From Pseudomonadota bacterium (GTDB lineage Bacteria > Myxococcota_A > UBA796 > GCA-2862545): a stretch of 47,874 bases of DNA. Position numbers and translations under genes: made by a program. The notes below the pieces were generated by a model, which did no database searches, was not told the DNA's origin, and worked only from the letters and a program-made list of their open reading frames with translations. This document shows, one piece after another, positions 18,474-26,923 of the stretch. Position 1 is the first letter of the stretch; every line of letters starts with the position of its first letter. The stretch is taken from the NCBI GenBank assembly GCA_005776945.1, contig SXOB01000004.1:1-47874 (forward strand). Reading direction: 5' to 3'.

Positions 18474-21467
18474 TCAGAAACGCGCCGGGCTGACAAAACT
18501 CCGACGGCCGCGGTCAATGGCGCCCGGAAGGTCGCGTTCGTCGCACACCCGTCCTTCGCCGCGGCCGTCCACCCGCAGCGCCCCCGGAATGGGCGCTACA
18601 GCCGCGGTGCCGCTGACGAAGTCGAGCCCGGCGTAGTCGTCGCGGTCTTCGAGCACGGTCAGCGGACCGCCACAGGGCCCCGATTCGCTGGAATTCAGGT
18701 CGACGGAAACGAAACCAACATCCTCTTTCCCGTCATCGTCCCAGTCCTCCCAGGACCCACACACGCCCAAAGACTCGTCCAAGGCGTTCTCATCCAGCGG
18801 CTCGAGCGCCCCTACCGAAAACAGGGGGTTGGCTTCCAGCAAGCCGTCGCAATCCGTGTCGTAGGCGCCGTTGCCGTAATTCATCACGGAGTCGTAATTC
18901 GGTTTGTAGTTGCAGCCGTCGTACGGACCGCCATGGTCCAAACCGAGATTGTGGCCAAGCTCATGGACGGTGACGCTACCCCAATCCTCCGCGCCCCCAC
19001 ACCAAGGGCCGAGGTGGACCTCCCAGCCGGGCATGAAAGCCATGCCGCCATACCAAGGGTAGCCCGTCGTCTGGAAGCCGTTGCTGAACAGGAGGTAGTG
19101 GAACCATCCCTTTCGGGCGAAATGCTCGGCCTCGATGTCGAAATACGTCCCCCCAAACGCGGCAAATTCTTCCTCAAATCCCTCCACCCGGTTCCCGCCT
19201 TCGTAGCCACCGCCTTGGCCGCGGTCGACTACGGCATGAATGCCCCAACGCCCTGAGGGGTTGAGTATCGGCATCGCGGCGAATGTGGACTCCAAATACG
19301 CCTCGAAGCGGCTGCCCGGCGCCAGCCCGTCGATGTCGTCGCAAAGTTCCGACGCCACCCAATCGGCTTCCAAGAGCAAATCCCGGTGATTGGGATCGCA
19401 GCCCATCCCGAGCAGATTCAAGCCCGGCGCCCGCTCCAGCACCTCGTCGCCGTCGAGCAAGCCGTCGTCGTCGGTGTCGGGGTCCTCCGGATTCGATCCC
19501 GAGTCGTTCGCGTCGACGAACAGGCCGGTACCAGTCTCAACGCAGTCCGTCAGGCCGTCGCCGTCGCCGTCGCCGGCAGGGTCGCAACCTTCGACGAGGC
19601 AGACGGACGAGCAGCCGTCGCCCCCCTCCGTCGCGCCATCGTCGCAGCCCTCGCCGACGTCCTTTACTCCATTGCCACATGCCTCCACGGCGCAATGGGC
19701 ATCGCAGCCATCGCCCCCGTCGCGAGCCCCGTCATCGCAGGCCTCGCCAACGTCCAGGCGGCCATCGCCGCAGGCCTCCACGGTACAAAGCACGCTACAA
19801 CCGTCGCCGCCGACGCGCTCACCGTCATCACAGCCTTCGACCTCGTCGACGACTCCATCACCGCAGCTTTCGGGCCGACAAAGGTCGTCGCAGCCGTCGC
19901 CCTCGGCCGTTCCACCGTCGTCGCACCCTTCGTCGACGTCGAGGACGCCATTGCCGCAAACCTCACGACCACACGACGCGCTACAGCCGTCCGCCGACAC
20001 GGCCCCACCGTCGTCGCAGGCCTCGGCGTAGATCGGAAGGACCGAGCCCGTGTACCAGGCGTAGGCATCGCAATGGTAGTCGATGTCGGTGCCAAAGGGC
20101 GCCCACAAAGCCAATTCCTCACCGTCGATGTCGAGCACCACGTACGAGGCGTTCAGACAAGCACTGGCGACGCGCACCTCGACATCGTGTGCACCGGCGC
20201 GCAGGGCCGCCTTCAGGCCCGGCTCATCGACTTCGACGATTTCCTCGTCGGCATAGCAGACGAATTCGCTTTCCACTTCGTACGACGCCAGGAATTCCCC
20301 GTCGAGCCACAATTCCATCGCGCTGTCGCCGCAATCCGACGCCAGCCACCGCAGAAAAACAGCGTCGGCGTCAGGGCCGAGCGGGTCCACATCCCCATCC
20401 CCACAGGCCATCTGGCACCCGACGCAGGAACCGTCGCCCCCGCCAGGCCCAGGGTCGCACGCCTCGCCGACCTGAATCACGCCGTCTCCGCATCCCTCCA
20501 ACAGGCAGCCAAAGCTGCAGCCATCGCCGTTCTCCGCGTTCGCATCGTCGCAGGTTTCGCCCACCTGCACGATGCCGTCGCCGCACGCGTCGTCGCCGCA
20601 GGCCGTGCAACCGTCGTCGTCCACGTTGTTCCCATCGTCGCAGAACTCGCCGACCAACGCGTTGACGACGCCGTCTCCACATTCAGGGACGGTGCAGTCG
20701 ATGTCGCAGTCCACCGTCATCAGCGAGCCGAAACGCGGGTCGCCAGGGTCGCAGTCCTCGCCGTCCGTGACCCGTCCGTTTCCACACGCAGTGACGGTGC
20801 AGTCCGCGTCGCACCCGTCGCCGTCCAAGTCGTTGCCGTCGTCGCAGGCTTCCAACACCTCGACGGTCGGTGAGCGCTCCACCTCGAAGCCCTCGTTGGG
20901 ATTCGTGACCCACGAACATGGAAACAGCGCCTCCGCATCCGCCAAGCCGGGTTCGTACTCGTAAATGCGGATGGAGTCGTCCGTCCCCTCCAACGTGACC
21001 GTCGCCCAGTAGAGTTGGGGTTCGGTCGCCGGATCGCCCCAGGGCGTCAGGGCCACACCGTACCGGTTCCCCTCCGGCGACAACGTGTCGAGAACGGCCG
21101 GGTCAGAGACCCGCAACTGGTGGGCGCCTTGGTAGCAGAGGCAGGTCAAGCCCGTTTCGGACACGCGCGCGACTTCGTTGCCGTCGAGCATGAACGCGAC
21201 GTCGAAGGTCTCCGGACCACCACAGGGTCCACCGACGACGTAGTTGAGTACGAGCGCGGATACGCCTGGAACGAGCTCGTCACGCAGGCCATCCCCACAA
21301 GACGCGGGTGCACAGGCCGCTGTACAGCCATCGAGGTCGTCAGCATTGCCGTCATCGCAGACTTCGCCGGCGTCGACCACACCGTCGCCGCAGCTGTCGC
21401 CAGCCGACGCGTCCGTCGGATCGCCGCCACCGCCGTCCCGGCAGGCCAGCGCAAAAAGGACTCCCAT
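18474..21467 (-). CDS. Secreted metzincin metalloprotease with DUF4215 repeats
   Basis: A 997-residue exported protein. About eleven Cys-rich DUF4215 modules (CGDGxxDxGExCDDGN) cover residues ~25-680. They are interrupted by two related ~100-residue beta-domain insertions that begin after CGDG near residues 60 and 365. A metzincin catalytic domain follows, with HELGHNLGLDH (835-845: three His ligands and catalytic E836) and a Met-turn SVMNYG. An Asp-rich EF-hand-like segment lies between the repeats and the protease. The ATG at 21467 overlaps the stop of the upstream gene (TGATG). It gives an eight-residue pre-sequence (MGVLFALA) before a Cys, suggesting a lipoprotein with a very short signal. 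A longer in-frame start at 21536 exists but lies inside the upstream gene. Role inferred: surface protease for prey or matrix degradation. Confidence 0.82.
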   Translation of the reverse strand: MGVLFALACRDGGGGDPTDASAGDSCGDGVVDAGEVCDDGNADDLDGCTAACAPASCGDGLRDELVPGVSALVLNYVVGGPCGGPETFDVAFMLDGNEVARVSETGLTCLCYQGAHQLRVSDPAVLDTLSPEGNRYGVALTPWGDPATEPQLYWATVTLEGTDDSIRIYEYEPGLADAEALFPCSWVTNPNEGFEVERSPTVEVLEACDDGNDLDGDGCDADCTVTACGNGRVTDGEDCDPGDPRFGSLMTVDCDIDCTVPECGDGVVNALVGEFCDDGNNVDDDGCTACGDDACGDGIVQVGETCDDANAENGDGCSFGCLLEGCGDGVIQVGEACDPGPGGGDGSCVGCQMACGDGDVDPLGPDADAVFLRWLASDCGDSAMELWLDGEFLASYEVESEFVCYADEEIVEVDEPGLKAALRAGAHDVEVRVASACLNASYVVLDIDGEELALWAPFGTDIDYHCDAYAWYTGSVLPIYAEACDDGGAVSADGCSASCGREVCGNGVLDVDEGCDDGGTAEGDGCDDLCRPESCGDGVVDEVEGCDDGERVGGDGCSVLCTVEACGDGRLDVGEACDDGARDGGDGCDAHCAVEACGNGVKDVGEGCDDGATEGGDGCSSVCLVEGCDPAGDGDGDGLTDCVETGTGLFVDANDSGSNPEDPDTDDDGLLDGDEVLERAPGLNLLGMGCDPNHRDLLLEADWVASELCDDIDGLAPGSRFEAYLESTFAAMPILNPSGRWGIHAVVDRGQGGGYEGGNRVEGFEEEFAAFGGTYFDIEAEHFARKGWFHYLLFSNGFQTTGYPWYGGMAFMPGWEVHLGPWCGGAEDWGSVTVHELGHNLGLDHGGPYDGCNYKPNYDSVMNYGNGAYDTDCDGLLEANPLFSVGALEPLDENALDESLGVCGSWEDWDDDGKEDVGFVSVDLNSSESGPCGGPLTVLEDRDDYAGLDFVSGTAAVAPIPGALRVDGRGEGRVCDERDLPGAIDRGRRSFVSPARF

Positions 21468-22648
21468 CAACACGGGCACCTCGGGGACCGGCGGCGCAGA
21501 AAGACGAACAAGGGCAATCCGCCGAACGCGGCGCATCCCGAGGATTCGGCAGGCACCTCGGGCGCCTCGGCGGCCGTCGACCAGGTCACGACGGCGGGTT
21601 CACTCGAAACCCAGGATTCGTCGAAATTCGGAATTCCTGCATCAATATGAACAGAAACCGTAGTACTTTCAGGCCAACGTTCAATCGGCCGAATGTTCAG
21701 CACGTTGGTGTGCTGGCCATAGTACATCCACGCCTCGACTGGAACGTCCTGGCCGTTCGCCGTGGCACGCACCGAGGTCTCCACGGATTCCTCGTCGACG
21801 GCCGACCCCAAGACCAGATGGACGTGGTCGGCAAGCTCGCCGGGGTCCGTCGGTAAGGCGAACGAGCCGTCCTCAGGCTCGGCGTGTACCACCAAGTCGG
21901 CGGTCGGGGGTCCCCCATGCAGACGCTGCCAAAGGGCCACCCAATACGCGGCGATGGCCTTCGGCAGCCGGGCGGGACTCCCCGGAATGGTCGGGTCCAA
22001 AAGGTGCGCATTGGCCCAAGGTACGACGGCCTCGTATTCGGCGACGACATCGGGCTGCGTCGCCGCGCTCGCCACGAAGGCCAGCGCAACCTCGAGGCTG
22101 GCCATGCCGAGTTCCATCGTCGGCACGTCCACCTCGACTCCGACTTCACCAAAACGCTGCACCAGGTCCTCATAGGGCACCCAGCGTTCCTCCGTCGGCC
22201 AACCCCCGAATGTTGCCCCGAAAACGACGTCGGTAGCGGTGTCCGCGCCGTCGGGCCCCCATGTGTCGATCGCCTGGCTGCGCAACAGGTAGGACGCGTC
22301 AAACAGCTGGTCGCCAAGGCCGTGGCCGGCGAGCCCGAACAGGAAGGCCAAATGGTTGCGCGCTTCGGTATCCGCTTCGAGACCCGGCCACGACGCCGCA
22401 ATCCAGGCCCCGTAGGAGCTCTGAAACGGCTCCCAATGCGAAACCTCGCCGTAGGGATGCTCGACGATGTGACTGTAGCCGCCGTCCGGAAACATCGTCC
22501 CGCCGACCAGGGCTGGCCGCATCGCGGGGTCCGCAAGCAGGTCGCGCAGCGCGCCGGGCGGCAACTCGTCGACAGCTTCGAGCACCGTCCAGACGTGCGT
22601 CGTTTGCCCACACGGGAGGGCTGGGGAGGCCAACCATAGCGCGATCAC
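21467..22648 (-). CDS. Zinc phospholipase C-like protein with MYXO-CTERM-like tail
   Basis: Predicted exported hydrolase of about 393 residues related to zinc-dependent phospholipase C. The family pattern is clear: VGGTMFPDGGYSHI, EHPYGEVSHWEPF and LFGLAGHGLGDQLFD supply His and Asp ligands in the usual order. The C-terminus ends in CAAFGGLPLFVFLRRR and six more residues, a Cys plus hydrophobic helix plus Arg cluster typical of MYXO-CTERM sorting, so the protein is probably surface-anchored or processed there. Two starts are possible. The GTG at 22648 gives MIALWLASPALPC and lies 23 nt after a promoter-like GCTATCGCC; the ATG at 22702 adds 18 residues and would put that motif inside the gene. 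I prefer 22648. Its stop overlaps the start of the metzincin gene, so both should be co-expressed. Confidence 0.75.
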   Translation of the reverse strand: MIALWLASPALPCGQTTHVWTVLEAVDELPPGALRDLLADPAMRPALVGGTMFPDGGYSHIVEHPYGEVSHWEPFQSSYGAWIAASWPGLEADTEARNHLAFLFGLAGHGLGDQLFDASYLLRSQAIDTWGPDGADTATDVVFGATFGGWPTEERWVPYEDLVQRFGEVGVEVDVPTMELGMASLEVALAFVASAATQPDVVAEYEAVVPWANAHLLDPTIPGSPARLPKAIAAYWVALWQRLHGGPPTADLVVHAEPEDGSFALPTDPGELADHVHLVLGSAVDEESVETSVRATANGQDVPVEAWMYYGQHTNVLNIRPIERWPESTTVSVHIDAGIPNFDESWVSSEPAVVTWSTAAEAPEVPAESSGCAAFGGLPLFVFLRRRSPRCPC

Positions 22649-22671
22649 GACGAATCCACAAAATTCGAGCG

Positions 22672-22680
22672 GGCGATAGC
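22672..22680 (-). promoter_or_regulatory. Promoter-like GCTATCGCC upstream of phospholipase gene
   Basis: GCTATCGCC on the minus strand lies 23 nt before the GTG at 22648. Similar GCTAY-containing boxes occur at comparable positions upstream of several other first genes in this window (22709, 26901, 42343, 42372). This is consistent with a -10-type element, but no -35 partner is clear. Confidence 0.3.
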
Positions 22681-22708
22681 CGATAGGCCCCAGCGCGGCC
22701 ATCGGCGC

Positions 22709-22717
22709 GCTACCTTG
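22709..22717 (+). promoter_or_regulatory. Promoter-like GCTACCTTG upstream of TPR-ClpC gene
   Basis: GCTACCTTG contains a TANNNT hexamer (TACCTT) and is followed by GGAGG at 22724-22728 and the GTG start at 22736. The implied leader is about ten bases. It is inferred from position and recurrence only. Confidence 0.3.
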
Positions 22718-22735
22718 TCCGCCGGAGGCCTGAGC

Positions 22736-25700
22736 GTGAGGAACCGGGAGCGGGCCCGCGGCCAATACAATCGAGGACTGCGTCTGGCCGAGTCCGGCGA
22801 CCAGGAGAGTGCCCTTTCGGCCTTACAGGCTGCCGTCGCCGCCGATGACACCTACGGACGCGCTTGGGCTGCCCTCGCCCGTTGCTATGAGCAACTCGAC
22901 CGTCCCACTTGGGCGGTCGACACTTGGCGCCGAGCGGCTGAGTGGCTGCCAGAGGACATGGAGGTCGCCCTTTCGCTGGCTGAAGCCCTGCGAAGCGTGG
23001 GTTGCTACCATCCGGCCATCGCCGCCTACGACCGGGTGCTCGCTTCGCGCGGCGACAGCGTCTACGCGTTGGCCGGACGCGGCGAGAGCCTCCGCATGTT
23101 GGGCCGACCTACCGAGGCCCTTCAGTGGTTCGAGCGGTCCCTCAGCGAGGACCCGGACCACGTGTTTGCGCTTCGCGGCCAGGCCGCCGCGCTGAACGCC
23201 CTGTGGCGCTACGACGAGGCCATCGTCGCTTGGGAGCGGGCGATCGACCTCGACCCCACGACGCCCTTCGCGGAGGACGGACTGTCTGAGGCCCGGGCGG
23301 GCCTCCGCGACGCCGAGGCCCTCGGCGCCATCGAAGACGAACCGACCGCCACCGCCAACCCGGGCCCGGACCGGCAGGCGGCCGAGTCGTCGATCGCGTG
23401 GGCGCTCGCCTTGGCCGGCGATGGACGTGTGCAGGAAGCCCTGGAGGCCGCACAAGAGGCGGTCAACCGCGCGCCGAATTGGCTCGACGCCACGTTGGAG
23501 TGGGCGGATCTGGCCGCCCGAGCACAAGAGCGCACCGAGGCTGCCACCGCTTGGAATCGAGCCGGCGTCCTGAATCCGGAAGACGCGACCATCGCAAGGC
23601 GTGCTGCCGAGGCCGCCGACGCCGCTGGGGACGCCGACACCTTGGGCCTTTGGTCGCGGGCTGCGCGCCTCGCGCCGCGGCACGTGGCGACGATGCTTGG
23701 CCACGCGCGCGCCCTGGCCCGGGCCGACCGCGGCGATGAGGCGCGCCAAGTCGTCGCCGAAGCATTGCAGGTAGACGCGACGTCCACCGAAGCCTGGGCC
23801 CTGCGCGATGAGCTCGCGCGCCCTGGACGAAAGCCCGATGTCGATGCGCGTCGCCAGGCGACCACCCACGTCGAACGCGCGGTCTCACTGTCCAACGAAG
23901 GCCGGTATCAGGAGGCCATCGTCGATCTCCGACGCGCCGCCGACCTGGACCCCAACTGGGCGCCACCGTGGGTCCACCTCGGTCTGGCAGCCGTGGAGGA
24001 GCGCCAGTACGACGTGGCTGCGGCGGCCTTCCTGCGCGCGTTGGACCTCGAACCCGGCCACGCGGGCGCCTCTCTCGGCCGGGCCGATGCCCTACGTCGC
24101 GGGAACCGCCAAACGGAAGCTGTGGAAGCCTACGAGTCCCACCTTTCGCGACACGACACGGACCGGGTCGCTATGGCTGGACTCGGAGAGTCCCTGCGGC
24201 TCATCGGCCGGTGCGATGAAGCGATCGTTCGCTTCGATGCTGCGCTCGACGGCGATTCCAACAACGCATTTGCGCTGTGCGGCAAGGCCGCCGCTCTCAA
24301 CACGCTCCGCCGATTCGACGAGGCATTGCCCGTCTGGCACTCGGCGCGCTCGCTCCTCCCAGACAGCCCCTTCGTCAAACGCGGCATCCAAATTTGCAAC
24401 AGCGCCATCGAATCCCGCGCCGTGGGTCGGCGCAAGGGCGCCACCGAGGGCACGGGCACAGCCGCGGAAGAGTTGGAACGCGCGCGCGAGCTGCATCGCC
24501 AGCGCGATCTCAGCGGCGCCATCGCGGCGTGCCGCCGGGCGCTCGAACTCGACCCCGAGCTGATCGACGCCGCCCTCCGCCTCGGCCTCTGCCTGGAGGA
24601 CGAACACCAATATGAACCGGCCATCGCGGCCTATCGCCTCGTCATCTCCGTCGACCCCGGGCACGTCCAAGCGGCCACGAACATCGCGGAAGCGCTGCGC
24701 AAAGATGAGCGGTACCAGGACGCCCTTTCGGCCTACGACGGGGCTCTCGCCCAGCAACCCGACTACCTCTACGCGCTTGCTGGCCGCGCAGAATCCATGC
24801 GCATGTTGGGGGACTTCGAGGGCTCGCTCATCTGGTTCGATCGCGCCCTTGGCGTCCGCCCGCGCCACGCGTTCGCAGTTCAAGGCAAGGCCGCGTCGCT
24901 CAATGCGCTCAGCCGGTTCATCGAGGCCCAACCTCTTTGGTCGCTCGCGCTGCAAATCGAACCCAACAGTGCATTCGCCCAGGAGGGCAAGGCGTTTTGC
25001 GACGCCCATGTCGCCGACGGTTCTCTGCCTGAAATCGTCCCTGGGGTGGAATCCACGACGCCGATGTTGGACGAACAAGGCCGCGACCTGACGGCCCTGG
25101 CCCGTGCCGGATGCCTCCCGACCGTCGTCGGGCGCGACGCAGAAGTGCGCCAGGTCCTCAAGACCCTTGTGCGCCGTCTCAAGGCCAACCCGCTTCTCCT
25201 TGGCGAGCCCGGCGTCGGCAAAACCGCCGTCGTCGAAGCGGTCGCCCAGCGCCTCGTTGGCGACAAAGTGCCTCCGCGCCTCCGCCAGACTCGGCTCATC
25301 GAGCTGACGGTCGGGAGCCTCGTCGCGGGAACCAAGTACCGCGGGACCTTCGAGGAACGACTCCGGGACCTGATCAAAGAGGCTCGGGAAAACCCAGGAA
25401 TCGTCCTTTTCGTGGACGAAATCCACACCCTTGTGGGTGCCGGCCGGACGGAAGGTGGGTCGCTGGACGCAGCCAACATTCTGAAGCCGGCCCTCGCACG
25501 CGGGGAAATCCAGATCATCGGCGCGACGACGCTTGCCGAATACCGCAAGCACTTCGAGTCGGACGGCGCCCTCGACCGGCGTTTCCAGCCTGTGACGGTG
25601 GACGAGCCCGACGAAGCCTCCAGCGTGAAGCTCCTTGAGGCCCTCCGCGGGGACTACGAGCGCCATCACGACGTCACGGTGGAGCCCGCCGCCATCACGG

Positions 25701-26839
25701 CCTGTGTCCGTCTGGCCATCCGCTACCTGCCCGAACGCCGCCTCCCCGACAAGGCGTTGGACCTGCTCGACGAGTCCTGCGCGGACGCCAGCCTTGAAGG
25801 CGCCGCGGTCGTCACGCCGTCCATCGTGGCGCGCGTCGTCTCCGAGCGAACGGGCGTGCCGGCCCACGAGCTGTCGCAAACGGACCGTCGCCGAATCGCG
25901 GGGCTCGAAGCGGTCATCAGCAAGCGGGTCGCGGGTCAGCCTGTGGCCGTCTCCCGCCTCGTCGGAGCCGTCCGGACCGCCCGCGCCAACCTCCGGTCGC
26001 CCGATCGACCCCGCGGCGTGTTCCTGTTCGCTGGGCCGTCGGGGACGGGGAAAACGGAGATGGCGAAGGCCCTCGCCGACGCCCTCTTCCCGGAAGGCGG
26101 CGCGCTGCTCCGAATCGACATGGGCGAGTTCACCGAGCGGTTCACCGCCACGCGCCTCACAGGGGCCCCCCCTGGCTACTCCGGCCACGGCGAAGAAGGG
26201 CAGTTGGCGGGTCCGTTGCGCCGTCGCCCCTACAGCGTGGTCCTGCTCGACGAGTTCGAGAAAGCGCATCCCGACGTCGCGGCGACCTTCCTGACCCTGT
26301 TTGACGAGGGCCACATCACGGACTCCGCAGGCCGCAAGATCCACGCCCGCGAAGCATGGTTCGTCATCACGACCAACGTCGCCGAGAGCGAAGGGGCCAA
26401 GGCTCGAATGGGCTTCGGCTCGGAAAGCGCGAGCGCCCGCCATGAGGCGACGCTTGAGCGCCTCCGTCGCGTGTTGCGGCCGGAGTTGCTTCAGCGCATC
26501 GACGAGACCATCGTCTTCAGCGGGTTGGGTCCAGATGCGCTCGAGACCGTCGTCGCCACCCACCTTGGTCGCCTTCGCGAACGTGTCGTCGAGCAAGGCG
26601 GCAGCCTGGCCTGGGACCCCGGCATCCCCGCGCTGATCGCACGCCACGTGCCCGATCCGGCCGGCGGTGCACGGGCTGCCCTGCGCGCCCTCGAGGAACT
26701 CGTCGCAGCGCCTCTGGCCGAGCAGCTCATCGCGACTACGACTCGATCGCTGCGCGCATCCCTTCGCGACGGCCACGTCGTCATCGAGCCCGAAATTCGC
26801 GGCCAACGGGTGGGTCAGGACGTCGATGCGGTGAGCTGA
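22736..26839 (+). CDS. TPR-ClpC fusion: AAA+ unfoldase with giant TPR N-terminus
   Basis: A 1367-residue protein joining ~760 residues of tetratricopeptide repeats to a double-ring Clp ATPase. The TPR part contains three long related blocks (~8-200, 376-557, 576-761), each ending in a similar ALAGRGESLRMLG...AALNAL...DPxxPFA pattern; ~210-370 is more diverged TPR-like sequence. D1 has Walker A GEPGVGKT (823-830), pore loop KYRG (867-870) and Walker B D894/E895. D2 has Walker A GPSGTGKT (1100-1107), pore loop GYSG (1147-1150), Walker B D1172/E1173 and an MGF tripeptide (1225-1227) at the place of the ClpP-binding IGF/VGF loop of ClpA/ClpC. The ClpB middle domain and the normal Clp N-domain are absent. 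The GTG start is fixed by GGAGG 7 nt upstream. Role inferred: ATP-driven unfoldase, probably feeding ClpP, with the TPR array selecting substrates. Confidence 0.9.
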   Translation: MRNRERARGQYNRGLRLAESGDQESALSALQAAVAADDTYGRAWAALARCYEQLDRPTWAVDTWRRAAEWLPEDMEVALSLAEALRSVGCYHPAIAAYDRVLASRGDSVYALAGRGESLRMLGRPTEALQWFERSLSEDPDHVFALRGQAAALNALWRYDEAIVAWERAIDLDPTTPFAEDGLSEARAGLRDAEALGAIEDEPTATANPGPDRQAAESSIAWALALAGDGRVQEALEAAQEAVNRAPNWLDATLEWADLAARAQERTEAATAWNRAGVLNPEDATIARRAAEAADAAGDADTLGLWSRAARLAPRHVATMLGHARALARADRGDEARQVVAEALQVDATSTEAWALRDELARPGRKPDVDARRQATTHVERAVSLSNEGRYQEAIVDLRRAADLDPNWAPPWVHLGLAAVEERQYDVAAAAFLRALDLEPGHAGASLGRADALRRGNRQTEAVEAYESHLSRHDTDRVAMAGLGESLRLIGRCDEAIVRFDAALDGDSNNAFALCGKAAALNTLRRFDEALPVWHSARSLLPDSPFVKRGIQICNSAIESRAVGRRKGATEGTGTAAEELERARELHRQRDLSGAIAACRRALELDPELIDAALRLGLCLEDEHQYEPAIAAYRLVISVDPGHVQAATNIAEALRKDERYQDALSAYDGALAQQPDYLYALAGRAESMRMLGDFEGSLIWFDRALGVRPRHAFAVQGKAASLNALSRFIEAQPLWSLALQIEPNSAFAQEGKAFCDAHVADGSLPEIVPGVESTTPMLDEQGRDLTALARAGCLPTVVGRDAEVRQVLKTLVRRLKANPLLLGEPGVGKTAVVEAVAQRLVGDKVPPRLRQTRLIELTVGSLVAGTKYRGTFEERLRDLIKEARENPGIVLFVDEIHTLVGAGRTEGGSLDAANILKPALARGEIQIIGATTLAEYRKHFESDGALDRRFQPVTVDEPDEASSVKLLEALRGDYERHHDVTVEPAAITACVRLAIRYLPERRLPDKALDLLDESCADASLEGAAVVTPSIVARVVSERTGVPAHELSQTDRRRIAGLEAVISKRVAGQPVAVSRLVGAVRTARANLRSPDRPRGVFLFAGPSGTGKTEMAKALADALFPEGGALLRIDMGEFTERFTATRLTGAPPGYSGHGEEGQLAGPLRRRPYSVVLLDEFEKAHPDVAATFLTLFDEGHITDSAGRKIHAREAWFVITTNVAESEGAKARMGFGSESASARHEATLERLRRVLRPELLQRIDETIVFSGLGPDALETVVATHLGRLRERVVEQGGSLAWDPGIPALIARHVPDPAGGARAALRALEELVAAPLAEQLIATTTRSLRASLRDGHVVIEPEIRGQRVGQDVDAVS

Positions 26840-26900
26840 CGAGCGCACCGCCCCTCACACAAGCCCCACGCCGCGCCTCCGGTCGATCCGCCAACGGCGC

Positions 26901-26909
26901 GCTATGGCG
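26901..26909 (+). promoter_or_regulatory. Promoter-like GCTATGGCG upstream of hydrolase lipoprotein
   Basis: GCTATGGCG lies 14 nt before the GTG start at 26924 and just before its GGGAGG ribosome site (26914-26919). It matches the recurrent GCTAY box seen before other first genes, but spacing to the ribosome site is tight, so support is weak. The rest of the 84-nt gap (26840-26923) shows no gene and no terminator with a T-run. Confidence 0.22.
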
Positions 26910-26923
26910 CCGAGGGAGGCACG

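Noticed and set aside
21468..21536. Longer start for the metzincin gene (21536)
   Set aside because: It would put an Arg/Pro-rich stretch before the hydrophobic segment and lies within the upstream gene; the TGATG overlap favours 21467, though not conclusively.
24092..26848. Long minus-strand open frame (918 codons) opposite the TPR-ClpC gene
   Set aside because: It is the complement of a strongly recognisable ATPase and TPR sequence; its translation shows no domain and it reflects high-GC codon bias.
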